Below the pieces are notes generated by a model. That model had not been told where the DNA came from, ran no database searches, and saw only the letters and a program-made list of their open reading frames with translations. From positions 1 to 64,000 of the forward strand of contig DAONTI010000016.1 of the NCBI GenBank assembly GCA_035411585.1: a stretch of DNA of 64,000 nucleotides, read 5' to 3'. Shown here piece after piece: positions 32,489-41,279 of the stretch. A program made the translations under genes and the position numbers. Source of the stretch: MWDV01 sp002070715 (GTDB lineage: Bacteria > Verrucomicrobiota > Verrucomicrobiia > Limisphaerales > MWDV01). The first letter of the stretch is position 1; every line of letters starts with the position of its first letter.

Positions 32489-33172
32489 CTAACCCACGAC
32501 GGGGCCGACTGAGTTTTCAACCGGAGACCCTTCCGCTGCCACTGGGTTCTCTTCGGTTTCGCGGGCTATCGGGTCCTCCGGTGCGACAGCCGTTTCAGAA
32601 GGAGGACCGTCCAAGGTCGCCTCCTTATCCGGTGCGGAGGTTGACGACGGTTCTGCCGTTGGATCCGGCAGGCCGTGTTCGAGCAACATCGCCACGTCGC
32701 GCTGGACTTCGTCGAGTTGGTCCAGGCGCAGATCGGGATCGGCGATGGTGAAGAGATCGCCGGTCCGGGGTTGTTCATAAACGAAGACACGCCGGTCTTC
32801 GCGTTGGAGTTGCTCCTTCACCTTGAGCAGCCGTTTGCGCTCCAGCATGACGGCGAGGATGTAGCCGGCGGGCGCATAGCGGGGATCGTCCCGTTCGATG
32901 AGTTTGCGGAGCAGCGATTCGGCGGTGTCCTTTTGGATGGGTTCCGGCGCGGGCGGCGGCGCTTCATAGACGCCCTGCCAGTGGGAAATAAATCCCTTCG
33001 CAACGACATCGTTGTCGCGGTGGCGGGTTTCCCAGCAAGCCGGGCAGACATCCAGGCGGCGATAATCGTTCCGGTCGTCAAACAGCAGCGTATGATACGG
33101 TTGCTGGTCGGCAAACGGCTGGCCACAGGTTTGGCACGCATGCGCGCGCCCTTGGAGATTCCACTCGTTCAT
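32489..33172 (-). CDS. Uncharacterised zinc-finger protein upstream of rnc
   Basis: Protein of 227 residues. Two CxxC pairs at the N-terminus (CQTCGQPF and CPACWETR) suggest one zinc-binding knuckle. The middle is helical with charged heptads (RKRLLKVKEQLQREDRR) and then a segment LFTIADPDLRLDQLDEVQRDV, and the last 65 residues are low-complexity, acidic and rich in Pro and Ser. I cannot assign a function. Position just ahead of rnc suggests co-expression only. Confidence 0.75.
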   Translation of the reverse strand: MNEWNLQGRAHACQTCGQPFADQQPYHTLLFDDRNDYRRLDVCPACWETRHRDNDVVAKGFISHWQGVYEAPPPAPEPIQKDTAESLLRKLIERDDPRYAPAGYILAVMLERKRLLKVKEQLQREDRRVFVYEQPRTGDLFTIADPDLRLDQLDEVQRDVAMLLEHGLPDPTAEPSSTSAPDKEATLDGPPSETAVAPEDPIARETEENPVAAEGSPVENSVGPVVG

Positions 33173-33238
33173 TGAAAACCAATTGAACCCGAAAGCGGAA
33201 CTGCGGCGGAGACGTCACCGTTACGCGTTCGGGTTGAA

Positions 33239-33312
33239 TGGCTGTCCGGCATGGATTCGAACCATGACAAAGGGCTCCAAAGACCCTTGTGCTACCTTTA
33301 CACCACCGGACA
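33239..33312 (-). tRNA. tRNA-Gln (anticodon TTG)
   Basis: On the minus strand a full cloverleaf folds: acceptor TGTCCGG/CCGGACA, D-arm GTGT/GCAC around AAAGGTA, anticodon stem AGGGT/GCCCT with loop CTTTGGA (anticodon TTG), and T-arm with TTCGAATC. The discriminator is G and CCA is encoded. With gatB in the window, charging may go through Glu-tRNA(Gln), although gltX alone does not settle this. Confidence 0.95.
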
Positions 33313-33663
33313 GACAGAAGGAAAAATAGCCGCATCCCGGATGGGCGGAAAGGAAAAAACAAAGGCCTGCGTCCTTCCCGATTTTCCGGTCGGCAAACAA
33401 TCGAGGAAGGACGAGCGCAAAACCCATGTATCCGGTTGAGTCCGGTTTCCTTTGACAAAATTCGTTATCCTGATTCGGTTTTGAAAACCGCGCCCAAGCG
33501 GTGCGGCGGCAGAAATACCTTGAAGCCCAGTGGGGAAACTTCTTCACTGTTTCCGCATTCTGGATGGTGATGGTCCATGCCGGCCTGAAGCTCCGCGATT
33601 CCGGTTGAATTCGTTTCCAGTCCGGCCCGGACTCCCAAGTCACCGCCCAGGTCGCACGCACGA
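33313..33663. other. Intergenic region between tRNA-Gln and argH
   Basis: About 350 bases holding the divergent promoters of the tRNA and argH. No coding frame with family features and no strong hairpin is seen. Confidence 0.4.
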
Positions 33664-35103
33664 ATGAAAAAATCAGTTTCAGTTTCCCGCAGCGGCCGGT
33701 TCGCCACCGCCCCGGGCGCCGATGTGGCGCAATTTTCCGAATCCATCTCTTTCGATCACCGGCTCTGGCGGCATGACATCCAAGGGTCGCTCGCGCACGC
33801 GGCAATGCTCCACCGGATCGGCCTGCTCACGCGCGCGGAACACACCGCCATCGCGCGGGGATTGAAAGCCATCGCCCGCGAGATCGAGCAGGGCAAGTTC
33901 TGCTGGCAGCCCGAGCGCGAGGATGTCCACATGAACATCGAAGCCGAATTAACCCAGCGCGTGCCCGCCGGGGCCAAGCTGCACACCGGACGCTCGCGCA
34001 ACGACCAGGTGGCGCTTGATATGCGGCTCTGGTTGCGGGATGAGATTTTGGCTCTGCTCGGGGAGGTCATCGGTTTGCAACAGGCGCTGGTGCGGCTGGG
34101 CGAACAAAACGCCGATGTGCTCATCCCCGGCTACACCCATCTGCAACGCGCGCAACCGGTCTATTTTGCGCATCATTTGCTTGCCTACGTCGAAATGCTG
34201 GAACGCGACAACGAACGGCTCTGGGACGGATGGGACCGGGTCAACGTCTGTCCGCTGGGCGCGGGGGCGATTGCCGGTTCAACGCTGCCATTGGACCGCG
34301 CGTTTGTGGCCCGGCAGCTTGGATTTGTGGACCTCGAAGGCCGGCCCCGCCTGACCCAAAACTCCATGGACGCCGTTAGCGACCGGGATTTCGCCGTCGA
34401 GTTTTGCGCGCACGCGGCGTTGTTGGCGGTGCATCTCTCGCGGCTGGCCGAGGACTTGGTGCTTTGGGCCAGCGCCGAGTTCAATTTCATCCAGATCGCC
34501 GATGCCTACACCACTGGTTCGTCACTCATGCCCCAGAAAAAAAATCCGGACGTCGCGGAGCTGGCGCGGGGCAAATCGGCCCGGGTCATCGGCAACCTCG
34601 TGTCGCTGCTCACCCTGCTGAAAGGCTTGCCGATGGCCTACAATCGTGATTTGCAGGAGGACAAGGAACGGCTGTTCGACACGGCGGACACCGTGCGGGC
34701 GACCGTCCGGATTCTGGCGGCGATGCTGCGGCACACGACGGTGAACCGCGCCGCCTGCGCCGTCGCTGCTCACGATCCGGCGTTGCTGGCCACCGATCTC
34801 GCCGATTATCTCGTGCGCCAAGGAATGCCCTTCCGCCGGGCGCATCATGTTGTCGGTGCCGTGGTGGCATTGGCGGAGCGGGCGGGCAAACCTCTGAACC
34901 AACTTTCGCTGGCGGATTTGCAATCCGTGGATAAAACCTTCGGACGCGAGGCGTTGAAAGTGTTTGATCTCCGCACGGCAATGGCCCGGCGCCGTCTCCC
35001 CGGCGCACCGGGAACGAAACCAGTGCGAACGCAACTGGCGCGCTGGAGGAAGCAGTTGGACGCCCTGCCAACTGCCAATCGCCGCCCCGCAAAACCCCGT
35101 TAA
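33664..35103 (+). CDS. argH: Argininosuccinate lyase
   Basis: Final enzyme of arginine synthesis, 479 residues, splits argininosuccinate into arginine and fumarate. The superfamily signature GSSLMPQKKNPD with the catalytic serine loop is intact, as are TGRSRNDQVALDMRLW, PGYTHLQRAQPV with the catalytic His, and SRLAEDLVLW. The first 25 residues are Ser-rich and precede the usual F..S...D start, so an internal start is possible but no better ATG exists nearby. The nitrilase gene follows after 12 bases. Confidence 0.95.
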   Translation: MKKSVSVSRSGRFATAPGADVAQFSESISFDHRLWRHDIQGSLAHAAMLHRIGLLTRAEHTAIARGLKAIAREIEQGKFCWQPEREDVHMNIEAELTQRVPAGAKLHTGRSRNDQVALDMRLWLRDEILALLGEVIGLQQALVRLGEQNADVLIPGYTHLQRAQPVYFAHHLLAYVEMLERDNERLWDGWDRVNVCPLGAGAIAGSTLPLDRAFVARQLGFVDLEGRPRLTQNSMDAVSDRDFAVEFCAHAALLAVHLSRLAEDLVLWASAEFNFIQIADAYTTGSSLMPQKKNPDVAELARGKSARVIGNLVSLLTLLKGLPMAYNRDLQEDKERLFDTADTVRATVRILAAMLRHTTVNRAACAVAAHDPALLATDLADYLVRQGMPFRRAHHVVGAVVALAERAGKPLNQLSLADLQSVDKTFGREALKVFDLRTAMARRRLPGAPGTKPVRTQLARWRKQLDALPTANRRPAKPR

Positions 35104-35115
35104 AACCCATCCGCC

Positions 35116-35976
35116 ATGCCTGCCGCCAAGACCCTCCAAGTTTCCTGTGTCCAACTCCACTGGGCAAAGCCGCTGGAGCGCAATCTGGAGCGCACGCGGC
35201 ATTACATCCGGTTGGCCGCCAGCGAAGGCAGCCGGGTGGTGCTGTTCCCGGAGGCCAACCTGACCAGCTACGATTTTCCTTACGTGCTCGGGCTGACTTC
35301 CGAAGCCGTGCAACGTGCTCTGGATGAAACCCGCCGCGCGGCAGCAGCCGCAGGCATCTGGGTGATCGTGGGCACACTCAAACCCACTGCGAACCGCCTG
35401 CTGAATCTGGCGCATGTCATTTCGCCAACGGGTGACATCGTCCACGAGTATGCCAAGATTCATCTGGCCGGGCAGGATGAAAAACAATCCTGCCGGGGTG
35501 GCGACAAGCTGTCGCTCTTCAAACTGGACGGCGTGCTTTGCACCCTGGCCATCTGCCGCGACGGACGGCATCCCGAGGTGTATCGTCTGCCCGCCATGGC
35601 CGGCGCGCAGATTCTGTTTCATCCTTCGTGCAGTTCGGACGCCATCGAGGCGGTCTTGTGGAAACGCGTGTCCGGTCGGGCGCAACAACCTGTCGGTCCG
35701 AATAGTGGTATTTTTCATTGTGTCGCCAACACGGTCGGACAAGCTGCGGATGGCCGGCAAACTTCCAGCGGACAATCATTCATCCGCGAGCCGTCCGGGA
35801 TGCCGCTGGCCGAGGCGGGCTGGTATCAGGAGGAAATGATCACCGCCGTCCTGGATCTGTCCCGCGCCGACCGCGGTTATGCGTTGGACAGCCTGAACGA
35901 TCCGCCTTTCCTCCGTCGCCATTGGGAACAAATGATTCAAGACGTCAAAGCCCGGGCGGACAGGAAACCCGAATGA
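35116..35976 (+). CDS. Carbon-nitrogen hydrolase (nitrilase superfamily)
   Basis: Cytoplasmic amidase-type enzyme of 286 residues with the full catalytic triad: Glu46 (VVLFPEANLT), Lys114 (EYAKIHLAG) and Cys147 (LAICRDGRHPEVYR). The superfamily hydrolyses amides, nitriles or carbamoyl groups. The substrate is not evident; HPEVYRLPAMAGAQILFHPS is shared with amidases acting on small amides. It is 12 bases downstream of argH, so a role near arginine or nitrogen metabolism is possible but unproven. Confidence 0.9.
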   Translation: MPAAKTLQVSCVQLHWAKPLERNLERTRHYIRLAASEGSRVVLFPEANLTSYDFPYVLGLTSEAVQRALDETRRAAAAAGIWVIVGTLKPTANRLLNLAHVISPTGDIVHEYAKIHLAGQDEKQSCRGGDKLSLFKLDGVLCTLAICRDGRHPEVYRLPAMAGAQILFHPSCSSDAIEAVLWKRVSGRAQQPVGPNSGIFHCVANTVGQAADGRQTSSGQSFIREPSGMPLAEAGWYQEEMITAVLDLSRADRGYALDSLNDPPFLRRHWEQMIQDVKARADRKPE

Positions 35977-36252
35977 GGCTTCGCCCTGAAGCCGCCCCGC
36001 CCTGCGCGGCAAACGGCAGCTTTCTCGCGGAAAAACTCTGATCCCGATAAACCCTGACCCGGGTTGGCGGCGCCGTGTTCCGGGATGGTTTTACTTTTTA
36101 TTTGTTCCCTTTCGGCTTTAGGCTAATTTAGCGCAATCGCTGATTATGAATTCTCATGGACTAAATTATAATTGTGCAACGAGAGAGAAATGGCGGGGTC
36201 GGAGCCCGTTCGGCTTTTAATCGGGCGCGTAACAGTGTATAAATACGAAATT
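35977..36252. promoter_or_regulatory. AT-rich leader before a sensor kinase
   Basis: The stretch 36100-36250 is clearly richer in A and T than its surroundings (for example CTAAATTATAATTGTGCAAC around 36160-36176), which fits a promoter for the kinase. TATAAT-like bases occur at about 36166. No gene is seen here, apart from alternative starts of the kinase at 36172 (TTG) and 36190 (ATG after GAGAGAGAA). Confidence 0.4.
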
Positions 36253-37356
36253 ATGGCAAAAACCGACAACCAGGTTGCGGATCCAGCAACGCACGGACTT
36301 GGTTTTTTCGATGTCCTGAATGATTGCTTGGACGGCGGGCTGCTTTGCCTTGATGCCCGGGGGCTTATCCTGTCGGCGACGGCGGGCGCGCAGCAGATGC
36401 TCGGCTTGGCGACCGATCAACTGGTGGGGCACGGTCCCGAAGTGCTGCCCGCCCCCTTGGCCGATCTCATTCGCACTGCGCTACAGACGGACAAACCGGC
36501 GGCCGAGCACGGGGTCGAACTGCGGTTGCCGGGGCCGGAACCCCGCGTGATCCGGGTCCGTTGGGTGCGTCCTGATCACGTGCTTTGTCAGAGCGGCTTC
36601 ATCGTCCTCCTGAATGATCTGACCGCCGTCCGCCGCTGGGAACCGGATCTTGCCCGATTGGACCGGCTTACCAGTATTGGCACGCTCTCAGCCGGCATGG
36701 CGCATGAAATCAAAAATGCCTTGGTGGCCATTAAAACGTTCATTGAACTTTCGCCCGTTTCGTCGGCCAACGCAGAATTGAAGGCCCTCGCCCAACGGGA
36801 ACTCCAACGCATCGAATCCATCATCAGCCAGATGTTGAAATTTGCCGGGCCCGCGGAACCCCGACTGGCCCCGGTCCGGCTCTCCGAAATTCTCGATCAC
36901 TCCCTGCGACTGGCCCGGCATCCGATGGCTCAAAAAGCGATCCAACTGCAACAGGATTTCCAAGCTGCATCCGACTGGGTGAACGGCGATGAATGTCAGT
37001 TGGAGCAAGCCTTCACCAACCTCATTCTCAACGCCATTGAAGCCATGGACCACGGCGGCACCCTCACGCTGAATCTCCGCCAGCTTGAAGCGGGAGATGG
37101 CTCGGACGCGCCGGGGGATGACGCGCACCCGATGCGCTTGTGCGCGACGGTGGCCGACACCGGCGTGGGCGTGCCCGCCGAGCACCGGCACCGGATGTTC
37201 GAACCGTTCTTCACCACCAAACGCGAGGGCACGGGGCTCGGCCTGGCCATTACCCGCCGCATCTTCGAACAGCACCGGGCCGTGGTCCGTCTGGAAAGCG
37301 AAGTGAACCAAGGCACGACGTTTCACGTGTGCTTCACTCCGCTGCCCCCGCCCTGA
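36253..37356 (+). CDS. Soluble PAS-type sensor histidine kinase (NtrB-like)
   Basis: Cytoplasmic kinase of 367 residues without transmembrane helices. A PAS-like domain (about 15-125; FDVLNDCLDGGLLCLDARG) is followed by the HisKA H-box AGMAHEIKNALVAIKTF, then an HATPase with N-box LILNAIEAMDHGG, G1 DTGVGV and G2 GTGLGLAITRRIF. All catalytic boxes are intact. Its H-box is strikingly like that of the receiver-kinase at 15.9-17.1 kb. The partner regulator is not adjacent. The start is uncertain: ATG 36190 has the better GA-rich upstream sequence and adds 21 residues. A phosphoesterase gene starts 11 bases downstream. Confidence 0.88.
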   Translation: MAKTDNQVADPATHGLGFFDVLNDCLDGGLLCLDARGLILSATAGAQQMLGLATDQLVGHGPEVLPAPLADLIRTALQTDKPAAEHGVELRLPGPEPRVIRVRWVRPDHVLCQSGFIVLLNDLTAVRRWEPDLARLDRLTSIGTLSAGMAHEIKNALVAIKTFIELSPVSSANAELKALAQRELQRIESIISQMLKFAGPAEPRLAPVRLSEILDHSLRLARHPMAQKAIQLQQDFQAASDWVNGDECQLEQAFTNLILNAIEAMDHGGTLTLNLRQLEAGDGSDAPGDDAHPMRLCATVADTGVGVPAEHRHRMFEPFFTTKREGTGLGLAITRRIFEQHRAVVRLESEVNQGTTFHVCFTPLPPP

Positions 37357-37367
37357 CCCGCGTCGCG

Positions 37368-38387
37368 ATGCCCATTCCGTCCCCGCCGCCCGCCGTTTCC
37401 ACCGAACGCGTGCGGCTGGTGGTGTGCAGCGACATTCACTACGCCAGCGCGGCGGAACAGGCGCGGGGCGAGCATCAGGAACTCGCGATGATTACCAATC
37501 CGCTGCTTCGTATCGCCCTCCGCAGTTTTCGTCACTGGATCTGGCTGCGCCATCCCCTCCGGCAAAACGGGTTGCTGGATGAATTTCTGCGACGCGTTCC
37601 GGACTTCGATTACGGGATCGCCAACGGCGATTACGCCGCGGACATGGCGTTTCTGGGCGTCAGTGATCCCGCGACTTTTGCCGGGGCCCAGACGTGTCTG
37701 ACCCGGTTGCGCGCACGGTTTGGCGAACGCTTCCGGGCGACCCTCGGCGATCATGAACTCGGCAAGTTAAGTTTCTTCGGACACTACGGCGGCCTCCGGC
37801 TGGCGAGTTGGCACCGGGCCCACGCCGAGCTGGGTCTCGAAGGTTGCTGGCAACTGGACCTCGGCTGTTACACGTTGCTGGGCGTGACGTCCACCCTGCT
37901 GGCGCTGCCGGCATTTGCCGCGGACATGCTGGAGACGGAACGCGCGGACTGGCAGCGGTTGCGCGCGGAACACCTGACGCGCATCCGGGAAATCTTGACC
38001 GGGCTGGCGCCCGACCGGCGGTTGATTCTCTTCTGCCACGACCCGACGGCGCTGCCGTTTCTGGGACAGGAACCCGCGATGCGCGCGCGCTGGCCGCAAC
38101 TGGAACTGACCGTCATCGGGCATCTGCATTCACCGCTCGTGCTGTGGAAAAGCCGGTTGCTCAGCGGCATGCCGCAACTGACCTGTCTGGGCGCCACCGT
38201 GGCGCGGATGAGCGGCGCGCTACGGCGGGCGCGCGAGTGGCGACCGTTTCGCGTGCGGTTATGTCCTTCGCTGGCGGGACTGCAAGTGGAACGCGGCGGC
38301 GGCTGGGGTTCGCTGACATTGGATCCAGCGGGCCGGGCACCCTTGGAATGGCACCTCCACCGGTTGCGCCGGGCGGCGGCGGCTTAA
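37368..38387 (+). CDS. Metallophosphoesterase
   Basis: Calcineurin-like protein of 339 residues. Metal-binding motifs are VCSDIHY, NGDYAAD, LGDHELG (GDHE in place of the usual GNHD), LFCHDP and VIGHLHSP. The replacement in the third motif keeps a His ligand but is unusual. It begins 11 bases after the kinase stop and is probably co-transcribed. It is unrelated in sequence detail to the phosphoesterase of the dynamin cassette. Its stop overlaps the lptD stop on the other strand. The substrate is unknown; a UDP-diacylglucosamine hydrolase-like role next to lptD is only a guess. Confidence 0.82.
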   Translation: MPIPSPPPAVSTERVRLVVCSDIHYASAAEQARGEHQELAMITNPLLRIALRSFRHWIWLRHPLRQNGLLDEFLRRVPDFDYGIANGDYAADMAFLGVSDPATFAGAQTCLTRLRARFGERFRATLGDHELGKLSFFGHYGGLRLASWHRAHAELGLEGCWQLDLGCYTLLGVTSTLLALPAFAADMLETERADWQRLRAEHLTRIREILTGLAPDRRLILFCHDPTALPFLGQEPAMRARWPQLELTVIGHLHSPLVLWKSRLLSGMPQLTCLGATVARMSGALRRAREWRPFRVRLCPSLAGLQVERGGGWGSLTLDPAGRAPLEWHLHRLRRAAAA

Positions 38388-40579
38388 CGGCCAATCAAAC
38401 CGTAGGGTCGAATGGCGTCATCCCCCACGCGGTAGCGCGGCGCAGCTTTCAGCGATACGGTGAACGCCACGGTGTAATCGTCCGCCCCGCCCCGATTATC
38501 CCGCACGCGGAAAGTCAACGCCCCCGTCCAGTTGCGGAAATCGCGGTAGAGCGAATACATCTGTTGCTGCAACCGCCCGCCATCCACGTCGTAATAATGG
38601 GTGGCGCGCACGCCCCAGTTTTCATTCAGCCGGTAGAAAACGCTGTTGTAGATGAGGTCGTTGCCTTCCCCCCAAGCTGGCGCCGGCGCCCAGTAATCGC
38701 GCAAATAATAATGGCCGAGGCTCCAGCTCCAGACGTTGCCGGGTTGGACCGTCAGGGTGTGGAAAGCCATCCGCCAGCGGCCGCCATCCACGTCGTAGCG
38801 GGTTTCAGAAGCGAGCGAGAGCCAGGACCGGGGCCGAAAAACAAACTCCGAATAAAGATCCGCAAAGGTGGTTTGCCCGTCCTCGGGGTTTAAGCGCCAA
38901 TCGGTGAACACGGCCCAATCCACGACATTGTCGAGCTGCCCCTCGCGCCGAGTTTGCAGCCGGTTGCGCAGCCCAAAGCGCAAGACGTTTTGCGCGTCCA
39001 CGGAATCCACGGCGTTGTAATCGGGATATTCGATGGGCAACAGCAGCAGGCTGGGCAAATCGTCATCAAACTGCGGCAGCTCCCCCGGCCGGCGATTGGG
39101 GCGGGGCACATAGACATAGTTGACGGACGGCTCGATGATATGCCGCAAGCCGTCGAGTTGGAACAAACGGTTGGTGGCGCCGGTCCAAGTGCGCGAAGCT
39201 TTGAACGAGACTTCGGCGCCGGTGTTGAATACACTGCGGGTCCGTTCCTCCAGTTGGCTGCCGGGCCCGTGGGTTTCCCCGTAATACGTTAACCGGCCAC
39301 CAACCCGGGGGGTGACGTTGAGCCAGCCGAACAGCGTCCACGGCAGCAGCACCTGATGGTAGGTATCGGCGCGGAAAGCCTCGTAGCGCGGTTCCGGGAT
39401 CGCATTAGTCTCGGCAAACCGGCGCCGGTAAAAACCGGTGGCGCTTTCACTCTCGTAATACAACGGCGAAACGCCCAGTTGCTGCCGCCACCCGGTGAAT
39501 TTGACCTCCGGCAACCGCTCCACGGTATCAAAGAAATCGTTGATGCGCGGCTGGACGTAGAGGTCGAGCGCGAAATCATCCCAGAATTTTGCGGCCTCGA
39601 AGAAGGTGGTCGGCTGGGGATTCTGACGATACGCGCTTTCAAAGAAATCTCGATGCATTGAGGGATCGCTCTGGTAACGGATCTGCGAGCGCAACGTGAG
39701 GTTGGTCCACGGCTCCGCCCGGTAGGCCAGGTGCAACCGCTGGCGATGATGGGAAATGTTGTCGCCGAAGGCATCCTTCCCCGGCGAATCATCGTATGCG
39801 TAGTAGTAACTCAAAGCCGCTTCGCCCCACCGCCCCAGGTGCGCGTTGAAATCCGGGCCCATCCCCACCCCGCTTTTGGTCCGGTAATCCAAATGCAGTT
39901 CCGCGTCCAGGGTGTCGTTGATCAGCCAGGTGTAAGTGCCGAGCAGAAACGCGCCATACCGGCTGCGATACCCCGGTACGACGCTGAAATGGTTTCCCGG
40001 TCCGTCCAACCGCCGTTTGTAGTAGGGAAAATAAAACGCCGGCACGCTCCCCAGATACAACGTCGCGCGGCGCATCTCGACGTATTCACCCGGGACGATG
40101 GTGATGTGGCTGGCCTGCACCCGCTCGAACGGTTTGGCCACGTCATCCGTGGTGACAAACGCGTTGGTGGCCGTGTAAATCTGGTTGGTGGCGTCGCCGC
40201 TCAGTCCATAAGCTCCGGCAAACACGGGCGCCAGGCCGGTGCGAAACTGCTCGGCCTGCATCTGGCGCGTCTTGAAATTATACAGGATTCGTTCTCCCAC
40301 CCAGATTTGGTTGTCGCGTTGAATCCGCACCCGTCCCTCGGCGAGAACCTCGCCCGTCTCCTGATTCACCGTGGCGCGGTCCGCCGTCAACACCGCGCCG
40401 CTATACTTGACGAGGATGGGCGTGGTGGCATGAATGACTCCGGTGTCGGGATCCCAATCCAGCCGGGCGTCACGGGTGAGTGATTCCACCTCCCAAACCC
40501 CCTGAATTTGGGCCCCGGCGTGGAACGGGGCGAGCCCGATCCCGCCCACCAAGGCAAGCATGACGCACAGTTTTTTCAT
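38384..40579 (-). CDS. lptD: LPS-assembly protein LptD (OstA-type)
   Basis: Outer-membrane protein of 731 residues that inserts LPS into the outer leaflet. Signal peptide at 1-23 (MKKLCVMLALVGGIGLAPF, cleavage after AGA). An OstA/LptA-like periplasmic domain follows, with ARLDWDPDTGVIHATTPI and RATVNQETGEVLAEGRVRI (about 38-130), then PFERVQASHITIVPGEY and the pair YLGSVPAFYFPYYKRRL that leads into the barrel. From about 200 on it alternates aromatic and polar strands to the end. The C-terminus (PYGLIGR) lacks a terminal Phe. lptE is not adjacent. Assignment rests on architecture and on the PAFYFPY motif. Confidence 0.85.
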   Translation of the reverse strand: MKKLCVMLALVGGIGLAPFHAGAQIQGVWEVESLTRDARLDWDPDTGVIHATTPILVKYSGAVLTADRATVNQETGEVLAEGRVRIQRDNQIWVGERILYNFKTRQMQAEQFRTGLAPVFAGAYGLSGDATNQIYTATNAFVTTDDVAKPFERVQASHITIVPGEYVEMRRATLYLGSVPAFYFPYYKRRLDGPGNHFSVVPGYRSRYGAFLLGTYTWLINDTLDAELHLDYRTKSGVGMGPDFNAHLGRWGEAALSYYYAYDDSPGKDAFGDNISHHRQRLHLAYRAEPWTNLTLRSQIRYQSDPSMHRDFFESAYRQNPQPTTFFEAAKFWDDFALDLYVQPRINDFFDTVERLPEVKFTGWRQQLGVSPLYYESESATGFYRRRFAETNAIPEPRYEAFRADTYHQVLLPWTLFGWLNVTPRVGGRLTYYGETHGPGSQLEERTRSVFNTGAEVSFKASRTWTGATNRLFQLDGLRHIIEPSVNYVYVPRPNRRPGELPQFDDDLPSLLLLPIEYPDYNAVDSVDAQNVLRFGLRNRLQTRREGQLDNVVDWAVFTDWRLNPEDGQTTFADLYSEFVFRPRSWLSLASETRYDVDGGRWRMAFHTLTVQPGNVWSWSLGHYYLRDYWAPAPAWGEGNDLIYNSVFYRLNENWGVRATHYYDVDGGRLQQQMYSLYRDFRNWTGALTFRVRDNRGGADDYTVAFTVSLKAAPRYRVGDDAIRPYGLIGR

Positions 40580-41279
40580 CCGGCGCGCCCAGCAAAGCAG
40601 AAGCCCGACACCCTGCCAAGCGGGATTTCATCCACGATCTTCGCCAGCTCTACAAGGAACATGCAGGACCAAATGTCGTCCCTGCGGACACGCTGCCGAC
40701 TTCCGCGTCAAGACTGGCACGCAGGTTGCGCCATGCCCGACAGGCAAGCGTATGGCAACGAAGCTCCGCATGATGAAGTTTCTTCAGGAAGCGCGCGGTT
40801 ATGGGCTGGTGACAGGCCGGAAACCGCCCGCCCGGGTAAACAGCCTGCCGGTTCTGGCATCCCGCGCCGCGCCAGCCCGGGAACATCTCCCGGTCCGACG
40901 AAAACTGCCCATTACCATTTGCCCTCACGACGCCGCGAACACACCCCGGCCCGTACCGATTACTTTGATTTCGCCCGCGTGACCCTCGCGGGCGCCGTCA
41001 AACGTCCGCAGCTCATCCATCGGCGAGCGCCTCGCGATTACCTACTTCAGGAGAAAGAATTCTCCGTTTGGAACTCCGTCGTTTGCCTGTTTTCTAGGCA
41101 GCCTGTCGTCACGACCGACAGATTTCAAGGCGCCCCTCCCTCAGTTCAAAATCATGTTTGGCGTTTCATTCGATCAAAAAAGATCGTGGGCATCAGGATA
41201 ATTTCCCGGCTCTGCTTCAAGCGCGGCTTCGCCGCAGCCGACCGGCTGCCAAACAATGAAACGACGGGAGAAAACGGGG
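40580..41279. other. 700-base gap between lptD and the CHAP-protein gene
   Basis: Apart from a possible small gene at 40752-40982 no coding frame looks real. The part from 41060 to 41279 shows no hairpin with a T-run and no RNA-like structure that I can support. It should contain the promoter of lptD near its right-hand neighbour at about 40580-40700. Confidence 0.35.
40752..40982 (+). CDS. Possible small basic protein, 76 residues
   Basis: A frame beginning ATG GCA ACG AAG encodes a basic, proline-rich protein that starts MATKLRMMKFLQEARGYG. It contains TGRKPPARVNSLPVL and ends with ICPHDAANTPRPVPITL. The start region LRMMKFLQEARGY has good helix character and codon use resembles the neighbours. 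I have the impression that verrucomicrobial genomes carry similar small proteins, but I cannot name one. No Shine-Dalgarno sequence is obvious. Confidence 0.35.
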   Translation: MATKLRMMKFLQEARGYGLVTGRKPPARVNSLPVLASRAAPAREHLPVRRKLPITICPHDAANTPRPVPITLISPA

